A stretch of DNA of 64,000 nt from Rhizobium sp. Q54 (GTDB lineage: Bacteria > Pseudomonadota > Alphaproteobacteria > UBA828): contig CAMDDO010000005.1 of the NCBI GenBank assembly GCA_945892755.1, positions 26,847-90,846 of the forward strand, in the 5' to 3' direction. Under the pieces are notes generated by a model, which was not told the DNA's origin, did no database searches, and worked only from the letters and a program-made list of their open reading frames with translations. Shown in pieces: positions 1 to 9,216 of the stretch (positions are counted from its first letter, which is position 1; each line of letters opens with the position of its first letter). The position numbers and the translations under genes were made by a program.

Positions 1-1071
1 CTGCCGGGCGAAGACGAGATCGAGGCGCGGGCTCAGGCTCACAAAGGCCTGACGCGGCCCGAGATCGCGGTGCTGCTGTCCTACGCCAAGACCGCGGTCT
101 ATCAGGCCCTCCATGAAGATCCCGTGCTCGATGACCCGTATTTTTCGAGCGATTTGGTGCGCTATTTTCCGACGCGCTTGCACCGGCCGTGCGCGGCCGC
201 GCTGCCAAAGCATCGCCTGCGTCGCGAAATCATCGGCACGACGATCGCCAATTCGCTGGTCAACCGCGCCGGCCCGCATTTTCTGGTCGATCTGGTCGAG
301 GAAACCGGCACGCAATCGGGCGATATCGTGCGCGCCTATGCCGCGACACGCCAAGTCTATGCCTTGCGCGAAGACTGGGATCTGATCGATACGCTCGACG
401 CCAAAGTGTCGGCCAAGCTTCAGACCGAGCTGGTGAACGAACTTGGTCGGCTGCTTGAGCACGGCACGCTGTGGTTCCTGCGATCTTTGCCTCCCGGTTT
501 TGCGATCGGCGCGGAGGTCGAGAAATTTGCCCCCGCCGTCAAGGAAATCTCGGCCCATATCGACATGCTGCTTGGGCCCGAGGCGGCCGCGCCGGTGCAG
601 CAGCGCGCGGCGTCATTGATAGGCGCGGGCATTCCCGAGCGCTTGGCGAAACGGGTCGCAGCGATTGACGCGCTGCTGCCGGCCTGCGACGTGGTCGAGG
701 CCGCGGTGGCGGCGAACGCGCCCACGCTTGAGGCGGCGCGCGTCTATTTCATGCTCGGCGCCCGCCTCAGCATTGCGTGGCTGCGCGACCATGCAACGGC
801 GCTCACATCCGGCAGCCATTGGCAATATCGTGCGGTGCGCGCCATCATCGACGATCTTTACAGCCAACAGTGTGCGCTGACGCTCGCCGTGCTCAAGGAC
901 ACCGAGCCTGGGCTGACGCCCGACCAGCGGCTGGAGCAATGGTACGAGGCAAACAAACCGCGCATGAACCGAGCGCTCGAAACGCTCGACGAGCTCAAGC
1001 GCGACGCGCCGTTCGATCTTGCCAAACTGGCGGTCGCCAATCGGCAGGTTCGCGCTTTGCTGACAAGTTGA
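1..1071 (+). CDS. NAD-specific glutamate dehydrogenase, C-terminal part (5' truncated by window)
   Basis: The reading frame is open from the first base and ends at a TGA. The roughly 356 residues seen match the C-terminal region of the very large (about 1600 aa) GDH180-type NAD-glutamate dehydrogenase, which converts glutamate to 2-oxoglutarate and ammonia in the cytosol. The segment starts just before the family stretch 'LTRPEIAVLLSYAK' and continues with 'RYFPTRL' and 'HRLRREIIGTTIANSLVNR', both well conserved in this family. The catalytic Rossmann domain lies upstream, outside the window. A 55-bp gap separates it from the next gene on the same strand. The family call is firm; the start cannot be seen. 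Confidence 0.93.
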   Translation: MPGEDEIEARAQAHKGLTRPEIAVLLSYAKTAVYQALHEDPVLDDPYFSSDLVRYFPTRLHRPCAAALPKHRLRREIIGTTIANSLVNRAGPHFLVDLVEETGTQSGDIVRAYAATRQVYALREDWDLIDTLDAKVSAKLQTELVNELGRLLEHGTLWFLRSLPPGFAIGAEVEKFAPAVKEISAHIDMLLGPEAAAPVQQRAASLIGAGIPERLAKRVAAIDALLPACDVVEAAVAANAPTLEAARVYFMLGARLSIAWLRDHATALTSGSHWQYRAVRAIIDDLYSQQCALTLAVLKDTEPGLTPDQRLEQWYEANKPRMNRALETLDELKRDAPFDLAKLAVANRQVRALLTS

Positions 1072-1126
1072 ACGGCAAGCCGGCCTAATTCAGCCATAAT
1101 CCGGTTCCACGCTTGAGGTGTTTTCA

Positions 1127-1768
1127 ATGACCGGGGCAATGATCATGCGAATGCGCTACGGAACGACGATGGTGGCGGCGACCGCGCTCGTTCTCGGGGT
1201 GGTGCTGGGCGGCGCGAGCGGCCTTCGCGCCGCCGACGACACGGTGATCGATCAGGCCGAGGGCGCGCTCCAGGATCTGTCCGACCTGCTGCAGACGCTT
1301 TCCAAGGCCTTGCCCGAGGGCGAAGCCTTCGTCGCGTCGAGCTTCGCACAGGCGATCCGCGACGTGCATGAGCGCGCCAAGCCCAAGGCGCGGCCGATTC
1401 CGGCGGCGATCAAGACCGATCTCGCGTCCTTCTTCAGCACCACGCCCTGGCTGCTCGACAAGGCGCGCTGGGTGACCGCCGATGAGATCGGCGGCGTAAC
1501 CGACCTCGTGCTGCTCAACCCCGACGTGACGGCGATCACAATCGACGACATCGTCGTGTTCCGCGACGGGGCCAGCGCCGAGAGTGATCGCGCGCTCTGG
1601 GCCCACGAGCTGGTTCATGTCTTGCAGTATGAGACGCTCGGGGTCGATGGCTTCGCCAAGGACTATCTCGAAAGCGGCGGCACGGATTTCGAAGCCGAGG
1701 CCGAGGCGTTCGCCGGGCGCGTGAGAGAGAAGCTCGGCGTCGCCAAGCCCAAGCAAATTCAGTCCTAG
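1127..1768 (+). CDS. Secreted DUF4157 (eCIS-core-like) protein with HExxH motif
   Basis: About 213 aa. The N-terminus has basic residues then a hydrophobic stretch ending near 'GLRA-ADD', which reads as a Sec signal peptide. The C-terminal half carries 'WAHELVHVLQYE', an HExxH zinc-binding motif typical of DUF4157, a domain shared with metallopeptidase-like proteins. I chose the ATG at 1127 because a GAGG sits 8 bases upstream; an in-frame GTG at 1118 overlaps that GAGG. The middle is a charged region without recognised motifs. It is probably a small periplasmic protein. Whether it is an active peptidase is not shown by the sequence, since a third zinc ligand is not obvious. It converges on purH with a 58-bp gap that contains the palindrome GCCGCGCGCGGC but no T tract. 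Confidence 0.7.
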   Translation: MTGAMIMRMRYGTTMVAATALVLGVVLGGASGLRAADDTVIDQAEGALQDLSDLLQTLSKALPEGEAFVASSFAQAIRDVHERAKPKARPIPAAIKTDLASFFSTTPWLLDKARWVTADEIGGVTDLVLLNPDVTAITIDDIVVFRDGASAESDRALWAHELVHVLQYETLGVDGFAKDYLESGGTDFEAEAEAFAGRVREKLGVAKPKQIQS

Positions 1769-1826
1769 CCCCCTCAAGGGTGCCGCGCGCGGCTGTCGCG
1801 CCGGCAAGTCGCGACGAAGCCGACGA

Positions 1827-3413
1827 TCAGTGCCGGAAATGACGCATCCCGGTGAACACCATGGCGAGGCCTTTCTCGTCGGCGGCCGCGATCACTTCGG
1901 CGTCGCGCACGGAGCCACCCGGTTGTATCACCGCCGTCGCGCCCGCCTCGGCTGCGGCGAGCAACCCATCCGCGAAGGGGAAGAAGGCGTCCGACGCCAC
2001 CACCGAGCCGAGCGCTAGCGATTGAGTCAGGCCCTGCGCCTTCGCCGCTTCGCCGGCCTTATGCGCCGCGATGCGGGACGAATCGACCCGGCTCATCTGG
2101 CCCGCGCCGATGCCGATCGTCGCGCCATCCTTGGCATAGACGATCGCGTTCGATTTGACATGCTTCGCCACGCGGAACGCGAATAGCAAATCCGCCAGTT
2201 CGCGCGCGCTCGGCTTGCGCTTGGTGACCACTTTGAGATCGCCGAGCCCGATCCGCCCAGCATCGCGTTGTTGCACCAAATAGCCGCCGGCCAGGGCGCG
2301 CAATTCAAGCCCGCGCGCCGTCGGGTCGGGCAGGCCGCCAGTCAGCAACAGGCGGAGATTGGCTTTGGCGGCCAGCGCCGCGCGCGCCTCGTCATCGGCC
2401 TCCGGCGCCACGATCACCTCGACGAACAATTTGGCGATCTCGGCCGCCACCGCGCCGTCGAGTTTGCGGTTGGACGCGACGATCCCACCAAACGCGCTGA
2501 CCGGGTCGCAGGCGAGCGCCTTTTTGTAGGCTTCGACCAGCGTGGCGCCGAGCGCCACGCCGCACGGATTGGCGTGCTTGATGATGGCGATTGCCGGCTG
2601 ATCGAACTCGGCGACCAACTCGAACGCGGCATTGGTGTCGTTCAGATTGTTATAGCTGAGCTCCTTGCCTTGCACCTGCGTCGCCGTCGCGACGCCCGAC
2701 CGCGCCTCGCCGCTCACATAGAACGCCGCCTTCTGGTGCGGGTTCTCGCCATAGCGAAGCGTCTGCTTGAGCGTGGCGCCGATAGCGAAGCGCTTGGGGA
2801 ACGGCTCGTCGATCACGCCGCTGAACCATCGGCTGATCGCCGCGTCATAGCTCGCGGTGCGGGCGAAGGCGCGCGCGGCGAGACGCTTTCGTAGCTCAAG
2901 CGTGGTCGCGCCGCCATGGGCCGTCATCTCGGCCATCACGGCGGCATAATCCTCGGGCTCCACGACAATCGTCACATCGCCATGGTTCTTGGCGGCGGCG
3001 CGAATGAGGGCCGGCCCGCCAATATCGATATTCTCGATGCACGCGTCGAACACCGCGCCCTTCGCGACCGTCGCCTCGAATGGATAAAGGTTCACCACCA
3101 CGAGATCGATCGGCTGAATGCCGTGATCCTTCATCGCGGCCCGGTGCGCCGCCTTGCCGCGCTCGGCCAAGATGCCGCCATGGATCATCGGGTGCAGGGT
3201 TTTCACCCGCCCGTCCATGATCTCCGGAAAGCCGGTATGCGCCGACACGTCGGTGACCTTGATCCCCTCGGCCTGCAACGCCTTTGCCGTGCCGCCGGTG
3301 GATATGATCTCGACGCCTTGGTGGCTCAAGAACCGCGCAAACTCAAGGAGCCCGGTCTTGTCGGAAACGGAGACGAGGGCGCGGGCGATGGGCGGGCCTT
3401 TGTCGAGAGGCAT
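1827..3413 (-). CDS. purH: Bifunctional AICAR formyltransferase / IMP cyclohydrolase
   Basis: 528 aa, the normal length. It catalyses the last two steps of de novo purine synthesis: formylation of AICAR with 10-formyl-THF, then ring closure to IMP. The N-terminal MGS-like cyclohydrolase domain shows '[15 protein letters not shown]' and '[10 protein letters not shown]'. The transformylase part shows '[12 protein letters not shown]' and 'IIKHANPCG', and the end has '[17 protein letters not shown]' and 'FTGMRHFRH'. The ATG overlaps the TGA of the upstream capD-like gene by one base (TGATG), so the two may be translationally coupled. In many alphaproteobacteria purH directly follows a heparinase-like gene; here that gene lies about 38 kb away on the same strand, at the other end of the polysaccharide locus. 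Confidence 0.98.
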   Translation of the reverse strand: MPLDKGPPIARALVSVSDKTGLLEFARFLSHQGVEIISTGGTAKALQAEGIKVTDVSAHTGFPEIMDGRVKTLHPMIHGGILAERGKAAHRAAMKDHGIQPIDLVVVNLYPFEATVAKGAVFDACIENIDIGGPALIRAAAKNHGDVTIVVEPEDYAAVMAEMTAHGGATTLELRKRLAARAFARTASYDAAISRWFSGVIDEPFPKRFAIGATLKQTLRYGENPHQKAAFYVSGEARSGVATATQVQGKELSYNNLNDTNAAFELVAEFDQPAIAIIKHANPCGVALGATLVEAYKKALACDPVSAFGGIVASNRKLDGAVAAEIAKLFVEVIVAPEADDEARAALAAKANLRLLLTGGLPDPTARGLELRALAGGYLVQQRDAGRIGLGDLKVVTKRKPSARELADLLFAFRVAKHVKSNAIVYAKDGATIGIGAGQMSRVDSSRIAAHKAGEAAKAQGLTQSLALGSVVASDAFFPFADGLLAAAEAGATAVIQPGGSVRDAEVIAAADEKGLAMVFTGMRHFRH

Positions 3414-5311
3414 CAGGTCGCCGCCCGTTTCGTCGTCTCATCCGCGCGATACTCGGGCACGAGCGCGTTGATCAAAGCGAGCGTGCGGGGCGTCAGACCG
3501 GCGCGGGCGGCGGCGCCGAGCTCGTCGACCTGGCGTGCCACCAGCGCCGCGTCGAGCGGCCTCGAAATGGCGCGGTACAGCCCGGCGAGGCCGGCATCGC
3601 CTTGCCGTTCACTGTCGTGGAACAGGGCCTCGTGCAGCTTCTCGCCGGCGCGAAGTCCGGTGAACTGAATCGCGATGTCACGCTCGGGCTGGCGCCCGGC
3701 CAAGCGGATCATCTGGCGCGCAAGGTCGGCGATCCTGATCGGTGCGCCCATGTCGAGCACGAAGATCGAAGGCTCGGCCTCGCGCGCGCCGAGCGCCGAG
3801 GCCTGTAGTACTAGCTCGACCGCCTCGCGCGTGGTCATGAAAAAGCGCGTGACGTCGGGGTGCGTCACGGTCACCGGCCCACCCGCCGCGATCTGGCGCT
3901 GGAACAGCGGCACGACCGAACCTGACGAGCCCAGCACATTGCCGAAGCGTACAATAATGAAGTGCGTGCGTCGGCGCGCGTCGCGGTCGGCGCCCTTGGA
4001 TTGGCAGTAGGATTCGGCGATGCGCTTGGTCGCGCCCATCACGCTCAAGGGGTCGACCGCCTTGTCGGTCGAGATCAGCACCATCGCGCCAACGCCCGCT
4101 TCGACGCAGGCATCGGCCACGTTCTTGGTGCCCATCACATTGGTCAGCACGCCCTCATTCGGATTGTCCTCGACGATCGGCACATGCTTGAGCGCGGCGG
4201 CATGGAACACGAGATCGGGCCGCTCGCGCGCGAAGATGGCGTCGAGCCGCGCGCGCTCGCGCACATCGGCGATCAGCGCGGCGCGGGGCAGAGTCGGAAA
4301 ACCGGCCTGCAGCTCGGCGTCGATGGCATAGAGGTTGAACTCGCTATTGTCGAGCAGCACGAGACGCGCCGGACCATAGGACGCGATCTGGCGCACCAAT
4401 TCGGCGCCGATCGTGCCGCCGGCCCCGGTCACGCAGACGCGCCTGCCCAGGATCAAGGCCTTCATGCCGGCGCGGTCAAGCACGGTTTGCGGCCGTCCCA
4501 GCAGGTCTTCGATCGCGATCGGCTTCAACTCGATCGTCTGCGCCTGGCCGGTTCTGAAATCGGTCAGGCGCGGCAGGCGTGCGAAGCTGAGCCCAAAGCC
4601 GTCGGCCACCTCGAGCAGCCGGCGGACCCGCTCGGGCGCGACGCGCTCGTCGGCCAGAATCAGCCTTTGCGGCCTCAGGCCATGGCGTCTGAGCTTGCGC
4701 AAGGCATCGGGCAGATTGTCGAGTCTGCCGAACACGCGCACGCCACGAATATGCAGCCCCCTCTTGGTCGGGTCGTCGTCGAGTAGACCGACCACGCGAT
4801 AGCCGCTCGAAGCGCCGCTCTGAGTCGAGCGAATGAACTCGTCGGCCGCCGCGCCGGCGCCGACCAGCAGCACCGGCACGCGCCCGCCTTCGGTGCGCTC
4901 GAGGAGGCCCGACACGCTGCGCTCGACAAACGCGCGATAGGCGACGCGCGGCCCGATCAGCAGCAGGAGCAGAATGATCCAGATGATGATCAGGCTCGAG
5001 CGCGGGAACGATTCGAGCCTCGTGATCGCGAACAGGGCGGGGAGGAAGATCAGGATGACAAGGCTCGCCGCCTTGACCAGCTCGATCACGTCGCGCAGCG
5101 AAACATAACGCCAGAGCGAGCGGTAGATGCGCGTGCGCCAGAACACGATCGCCGCGATGCCGGTAAAGAGCAGCAGGCCCTCGAGCAGGAACGGGCCGGA
5201 TTCGCGCCAGAAATCATCCGAGCCCCGGCGCAGCAAGAGGCCAAGCACGAACGCGCCGGCCGCCACCATCACGTCATGAGCGGCAACGACATAGGTACGG
5301 TTCAGACGCAA
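3413..5311 (-). CDS. Membrane-bound nucleotide-sugar 4,6-dehydratase (CapD/WbpM/PglF type)
   Basis: 632 aa, the length of full-size WbpM-like enzymes. Four hydrophobic segments occupy about residues 10-120. A CoA-binding-like Rossmann domain follows ('[16 protein letters not shown]'), and an extended SDR domain starts near residue 290 with '[16 protein letters not shown]'. The catalytic stretch '[17 protein letters not shown]' has Met-x3-Lys, the variant triad used by UDP-GlcNAc 4,6-dehydratases. The known family role is production of a UDP-4-keto-6-deoxy-HexNAc at the inner membrane for glycans. It sits 13 bp downstream of the WecA-like gene and overlaps purH by one base. The exact substrate is inferred from the family. 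Confidence 0.93.
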   Translation of the reverse strand: MRLNRTYVVAAHDVMVAAGAFVLGLLLRRGSDDFWRESGPFLLEGLLLFTGIAAIVFWRTRIYRSLWRYVSLRDVIELVKAASLVILIFLPALFAITRLESFPRSSLIIIWIILLLLLIGPRVAYRAFVERSVSGLLERTEGGRVPVLLVGAGAAADEFIRSTQSGASSGYRVVGLLDDDPTKRGLHIRGVRVFGRLDNLPDALRKLRRHGLRPQRLILADERVAPERVRRLLEVADGFGLSFARLPRLTDFRTGQAQTIELKPIAIEDLLGRPQTVLDRAGMKALILGRRVCVTGAGGTIGAELVRQIASYGPARLVLLDNSEFNLYAIDAELQAGFPTLPRAALIADVRERARLDAIFARERPDLVFHAAALKHVPIVEDNPNEGVLTNVMGTKNVADACVEAGVGAMVLISTDKAVDPLSVMGATKRIAESYCQSKGADRDARRRTHFIIVRFGNVLGSSGSVVPLFQRQIAAGGPVTVTHPDVTRFFMTTREAVELVLQASALGAREAEPSIFVLDMGAPIRIADLARQMIRLAGRQPERDIAIQFTGLRAGEKLHEALFHDSERQGDAGLAGLYRAISRPLDAALVARQVDELGAAARAGLTPRTLALINALVPEYRADETTKRAAT

Positions 5312-5324
5312 GTCGGCATCCCCG

Positions 5325-6359
5325 TCAACGGTACTCCGAGAGCCTTAGAGCGCGGGCAAAATACCACAGAAGCACGACGACGATGAGCGCCGCGCCACCG
5401 AGCGCGGCAAAGGAGGAAAGCGTCCCCGCGGTCGACACGAAGGCGAGTCCGATCAATCCCAGATTGAACAAGCAAATCCAAATCACCGTGGCCTGATGGC
5501 TCATGCCGCTGCGCACCGCGCGCTGATAGAAATGTTCGCGGTGCGCCTCCCAGACCTTCTCGCCGCGCCGCAGCCTGAGCGCGAGCGTCAAGGTCGCGTC
5601 GCCCAGATAATAGGCCGGCAGGATCAGCGCCGCGGCCCAAAAGCCCTGTGTCGCGATCCCGAGCAAGAGCCAGCCGAGCAAATAGCCGAGCGGCACGCTG
5701 CCGACGTCACCCAGGAAAATCCGCGCCTTCTGCCAGTTCCAAACCAGGAACCCGATCGATCCGCCGATCAGCACGAGGCCAATCGCACCGAACGGAAAAA
5801 GCGCCGGAACCGCCAGGCACATGACCATGAGGCCGGCACCAATCGACGCGGTCTCGGCGCCAGCCAGGCCGTCAATGCCATCCATGAAATTGAACGCGTT
5901 GATGAACCAAAGCCAAGCCGCCGCTGCGATCGCCCAATCGAGCCAGTGCGGCAGGAGTCCCTGAAAGATCAGCCCGGGCGGCGGCAGGGTGAAGAGGCCG
6001 ACGACGACCCAGCCGAATTGGGCGAGGAGGCGGGTGAACGGGCTCAGGCCGCGCCGGTCGTCGAGCCAGGAAACCGCGCCAAGCACGGCCATGCCGACGA
6101 TCACGATCCAGCCGGCCGGATCGGCGGGGACCGTGTCGGTGATGATCAACGCGGCGAAGGCGAGGACAATGACCGGGATGAGAGCGAGCCCGGCGCCGCG
6201 CGGCGTCGGCACGCTGTGGCTCGAGCGCGCGCCCGGCACGTCGAGTACGGCGTGCCGGATCAGGACACGACGCAGAGGCCCGATCAGGAGCATGACCGCG
6301 GGCAGTGAGCAGGCCGCCGCCGCGCCCGCGATCAACCATTGGTCGGCCGACGCCATCAT
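5325..6359 (-). CDS. Undecaprenyl-phosphate sugar-1-phosphate transferase (WecA/WbpL/MraY family)
   Basis: About 344 aa with roughly ten membrane segments. Family motifs are present: 'DDRRGLSPFTRL', 'FINAFNFMDGIDGLAG' and 'IFLGDVGSVPLGYLLG', which hold the Mg- and substrate-binding Asp residues. Enzymes of this group move a HexNAc-1-phosphate from a UDP-sugar to undecaprenyl phosphate and so start an O-antigen or exopolysaccharide unit. I chose the ATG at 6359 because AAAGGG sits 9 bases upstream; a GTG at 6422 would add a non-hydrophobic leader. Directly followed by the CapD-like dehydratase, as in many wbp-type loci, which fits a 6-deoxy-HexNAc as first sugar (inference). Confidence 0.92.
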   Translation of the reverse strand: MMASADQWLIAGAAAACSLPAVMLLIGPLRRVLIRHAVLDVPGARSSHSVPTPRGAGLALIPVIVLAFAALIITDTVPADPAGWIVIVGMAVLGAVSWLDDRRGLSPFTRLLAQFGWVVVGLFTLPPPGLIFQGLLPHWLDWAIAAAAWLWFINAFNFMDGIDGLAGAETASIGAGLMVMCLAVPALFPFGAIGLVLIGGSIGFLVWNWQKARIFLGDVGSVPLGYLLGWLLLGIATQGFWAAALILPAYYLGDATLTLALRLRRGEKVWEAHREHFYQRAVRSGMSHQATVIWICLFNLGLIGLAFVSTAGTLSSFAALGGAALIVVVLLWYFARALRLSEYR

Positions 6360-6430
6360 CTCATTACGCCCTTTCGCCGCATCCGCTATGCTCGCCCGCC
6401 TTTGCCCCGCCAGCCCGGCCACGCGAAACC

Positions 6431-7105
6431 ATGCCAGATCACGACGAATCCTCGCGCCGCCGCTTTGGCTGGCATGCCTACTACAGCGAGAAGCGTATCG
6501 TCCACCAATGGCTGCAGGTCGAGCTACTGCGCACCCTGCCGGTCGCCCAGGTGCTTGAGATCGGGCCCTATTTCGGCCTGGTCACCGCCATACTGAGCAA
6601 TGCCGGCTATCGGGTCGCGACGCTTGATATCGAAGGCGACGGCCCGCGTCACGGGGCGCTGCGCCATATCCGCGCCGATGTGCGCCATTTGGACCCGGCA
6701 AGCCTGCACGGCTTCGATGCCATTCTGTGCTGCGAGACGCTTGAGCATTTGCCGTTCGCCGACATTCCGGGCGTGCTCGGCGCGTTTCATCAAACCGGCG
6801 CGCCCTTTCTCGTGCTCTCGGTGCCCTATGATGGCCCGCAGCTCGGCTTCTCGCTCTACCTCAATCCGCATCAATGGCCGCGCCTCAAATTCTTCCGCAA
6901 AGTCCATTTCCTGCGCCGCTTCCCGAAGCCCCGGTCAGACGCCTGGGAGAACCACCGCTGGGAGATCGGCTATCGCGATTATCCATTGCGAAAACTGATC
7001 CGCGCCGTCGAGGCGGCAGGCTATCGGGTGCTCCGCCGCGAATTCACCAGCGGCACGCGCGCGGTGTTCGTGGTCTGCGAGCGCCTCGCTCATCCCCGCC
7101 CATAG
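6431..7105 (+). CDS. Class I SAM-dependent methyltransferase
   Basis: 224 aa. Motif I is 'VLEIGPYFGLVTAIL', followed by the acidic 'VATLDIEGD' and the later 'FDAILCCETLEHLPF', the usual order for a small Rossmann methyltransferase of the UbiE/methyltransf_11 type. I started at the ATG at 6431, 71 bp from the divergent WecA-like gene; an upstream in-frame extension is Pro/Arg-rich and unconvincing. The 3' end overlaps the convergent carbamoyltransferase gene by 16 bp. Location suggests sugar or glycolipid methylation, but the substrate is unknown. Confidence 0.8.
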   Translation: MPDHDESSRRRFGWHAYYSEKRIVHQWLQVELLRTLPVAQVLEIGPYFGLVTAILSNAGYRVATLDIEGDGPRHGALRHIRADVRHLDPASLHGFDAILCCETLEHLPFADIPGVLGAFHQTGAPFLVLSVPYDGPQLGFSLYLNPHQWPRLKFFRKVHFLRRFPKPRSDAWENHRWEIGYRDYPLRKLIRAVEAAGYRVLRREFTSGTRAVFVVCERLAHPRP

Positions 7106-8805
7106 ACCGCGCGTTCGGTCGCGACATAGTCGATGCGATCGTCCAAGAGCGCGCGGGCGCATTCCGCCGGCGTGTTGATGATCGGCTCCTCGTGCACATT
7201 GAAGCTGGTATTGATCATCACCGGCAGGCCGGTCAGCGCCTTGAAGCGCGCCACGATGTCGTAATAGGTCGGGTTCGCCGCGCGCTCGATCAATTGCGGC
7301 CGCGCCGTGCCGTCGACATGAACCACCGCCGGAATGCGCTTTCGCCACTCGTCGCGCACGGCGCAGGTGATGGTCATGAAGCGCGCGGCATAGCGCGACG
7401 CGGCGGGCAAACGGAACACCGCATCGGCATCCTCGGCCGCGACCACCGGCGCGAACGGCATGAATTCCGAGCGCGCCAGGCGCCGATTGAGTGAATCATT
7501 GATCCCCGAATCGGCCGGTGAGCCAAGAATCGTCCGTGCGCCGAGCGCGCGCGGGCCGTATTCCATGCCCTTGGTATAGAGCGCCACCACCTTGCTGGCG
7601 GCGCACAATTCCGCGGCCAACCGCACCGGCTCGTCGCCGATTTGCTTGAGCCCTGGCGCCGCCGCGATCATCTCATCCGCCGCAGCGCCGAAGTCGCGGC
7701 CGAAATAGAGCTGGTCGAGCTTGTAGCGCCGCGCGAGCCAGGCGTCGAGCCCGTCGCGCTCCAACAGGAATTGCAGCACGCCGCCGGACGGCAGGCCTTG
7801 ATCGCTCATCGCCGGATAGACGAACAGTTCGTCCACCCCGGTCTCCTCGGCCAGGCGTTGATTGAGCCTGACGTTCGCAAACACGCCGCCGGCGAGGCCG
7901 AGCTTGGTCACTCGATGGCGCGCGAGCAGGCGTTTGACCGATTGCAGAATGAAATGCTCGAGCGCGGCTTGGATCGAGGCCGCCATGTCCTCGCGCGACA
8001 CCCTTTGTGCGGTCTCGTCCATGAACCGCTTGAGATCGGGGTTGGAGGCGAAGTCGCTCCTGATCTGCCCGGCATCGTCGACCGTGAAATGCGCCGCGAT
8101 TGACTCGAACGCGGCGGGCTTGCCATAGGCTGCGAGCCCGGTGAGCTTGCCCTCGTGCCGATTGATGCGAAAGCCAAGGGCCTGGGTCGCGTAGCCATAG
8201 GCGAGGCCGAGGCTGTCGATTCGCATCGGGTGCGTCAGCGCGTCATCGCCGCCGTAAAGCGTATCGATGCGCCCGTTCTGAAAAACGCGGTGGCTGTATT
8301 GCACATTGTCGCCCCCGCCATCGGCGGTATAGAGCAGCGCCTCCGACCAATCGGTGTGGAAGAGGGTCGGTAGCGCGTGCGCCAGATGGTGGTTGAAGAA
8401 GCGCACGCGGCAATCGGGACGGAAGCCGTGCTCGACCAGGAACGTCTCGTGCCGGAAGATCGCCTCCGAATCGGTGCGCTTCGCCAGCATCAGCTCGCGC
8501 TCCATGCTCTTGTGCTTTTCGCGGCCGATCGCCTGGCGCACCAGCCCCTCGACCAGCCGGCCGCCGCCAAAGTGGTTGTAGTATCGCCAAGGGAAGGGAC
8601 CGCGGCCGAGCACCACCGCGTCGACCTTGTGCCGAGCGCTGCGCGCGATCGCGAGGCACTCGTCGATCGCTTCCTCCGGCACGCGGCCGCCATCGATCTT
8701 GCGCCGGGTCAAGCGCTCGAGCGCAACCGCCGCGATCATGCGGTAGTCGTCGAACAGACAGGCCGAGGCTTCGTGATAGCCGGAATGCACGCCGAGGATG
8801 AGCAT
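7090..8805 (-). CDS. Carbamoyltransferase, NodU/CmcH family
   Basis: 571 aa. The N-terminal half has the ASKHA-type start 'MLILGVHSGYHEASACLF' and the family stretch 'NHHLAHALPTLFHTDW', with 'LLYTADGGGDN' after it. The C-terminal YrdC-like region has 'EYGPRALGARTILGSP' and 'FMPFAPVV'. NodU-type enzymes attach a carbamoyl group from carbamoyl phosphate to a hydroxyl of a sugar or secondary metabolite. Start at 8805 was chosen because family members begin at this motif; the frame stays open upstream but without matching sequence. The location inside a glycan locus suggests O-carbamoylation of a surface sugar. Confidence 0.93.
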   Translation of the reverse strand: MLILGVHSGYHEASACLFDDYRMIAAVALERLTRRKIDGGRVPEEAIDECLAIARSARHKVDAVVLGRGPFPWRYYNHFGGGRLVEGLVRQAIGREKHKSMERELMLAKRTDSEAIFRHETFLVEHGFRPDCRVRFFNHHLAHALPTLFHTDWSEALLYTADGGGDNVQYSHRVFQNGRIDTLYGGDDALTHPMRIDSLGLAYGYATQALGFRINRHEGKLTGLAAYGKPAAFESIAAHFTVDDAGQIRSDFASNPDLKRFMDETAQRVSREDMAASIQAALEHFILQSVKRLLARHRVTKLGLAGGVFANVRLNQRLAEETGVDELFVYPAMSDQGLPSGGVLQFLLERDGLDAWLARRYKLDQLYFGRDFGAAADEMIAAAPGLKQIGDEPVRLAAELCAASKVVALYTKGMEYGPRALGARTILGSPADSGINDSLNRRLARSEFMPFAPVVAAEDADAVFRLPAASRYAARFMTITCAVRDEWRKRIPAVVHVDGTARPQLIERAANPTYYDIVARFKALTGLPVMINTSFNVHEEPIINTPAECARALLDDRIDYVATERAVYGRG

Positions 8806-9216
8806 GGAACCGATGCGGCGCGGGTGAAAGTCGCGCGGACCGTAAGGCCCGGGCCCGGTCGCGTCAATCGCACCAGATCGGTGGCCGCACGGGTTTCCGT
8901 TTGCCAAGGCGGCGCAAATGCCGAATTGTTGGTCTCGCCGATCGGGCGATCGGAGACCGTTGGGATCGGGCTGTGGCGCGCCGCGATGCGGGAAATATCT
9001 CGCAGAGCGCCAATCACCGTTCGGTCCAGCTGGCCATGATGAAGGGCCGCCATACGATTCCGCTCTGCGCGCGCTGCGACAATCTGATGTGGGCGAACCC
9101 ATCACGCATCGCCAGGGCGCTGGCGACAAAGAATTTTACCGCCGGTTGACTATCGACGCGTCGCTCGGGTTCGGACACAAGGCGATCACGATGACGACGC
9201 ACCCTTTTGGGCTCTA
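8806..9216. other. 411-bp non-coding spacer between divergent genes
   Basis: This stretch separates the carbamoyltransferase (minus) from the Wzy/WaaL-like gene (plus) and must hold their control regions. Small frames exist on both strands, including a plus-strand frame with a CxxC pair ending at 9149, but none has a good ribosome site or family match. The only clear structure is the hairpin at 8931-8958. I could not find a convincing -35/-10 pair: TTGACT at 9146 lacks a -10 at proper spacing. Confidence 0.5.
8931..8958. repeat. Imperfect inverted repeat (hairpin)
   Basis: GGTCTC (8931-8936) pairs with GAGACC (8953-8958). After a 2-base bulge, CGATC (8939-8943) pairs with GATCG (8948-8952) around a GGGC loop. 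That makes 11 pairs in total. There is no T tract on either side, so a simple intrinsic terminator is unlikely; an operator or 5'-UTR structure is possible. Confidence 0.45.

Noticed and set aside
1782..1793. GCCGCGCGCGGC palindrome as a terminator between convergent genes
   Set aside because: No loop of suitable size and no T tract; random palindromes are common at this GC content.
5496..6308. Long plus-strand frame opposite the WecA-like gene
   Set aside because: Composition is Arg/Glu/Asp-rich without motifs; the minus strand encodes a multi-helix protein with conserved Asp motifs.
8901..9149. Small frame with a CxxC pair in the 411-bp spacer
   Set aside because: No ribosome site, no recognisable family, and it overlaps other equally open frames, so coding is not supported.
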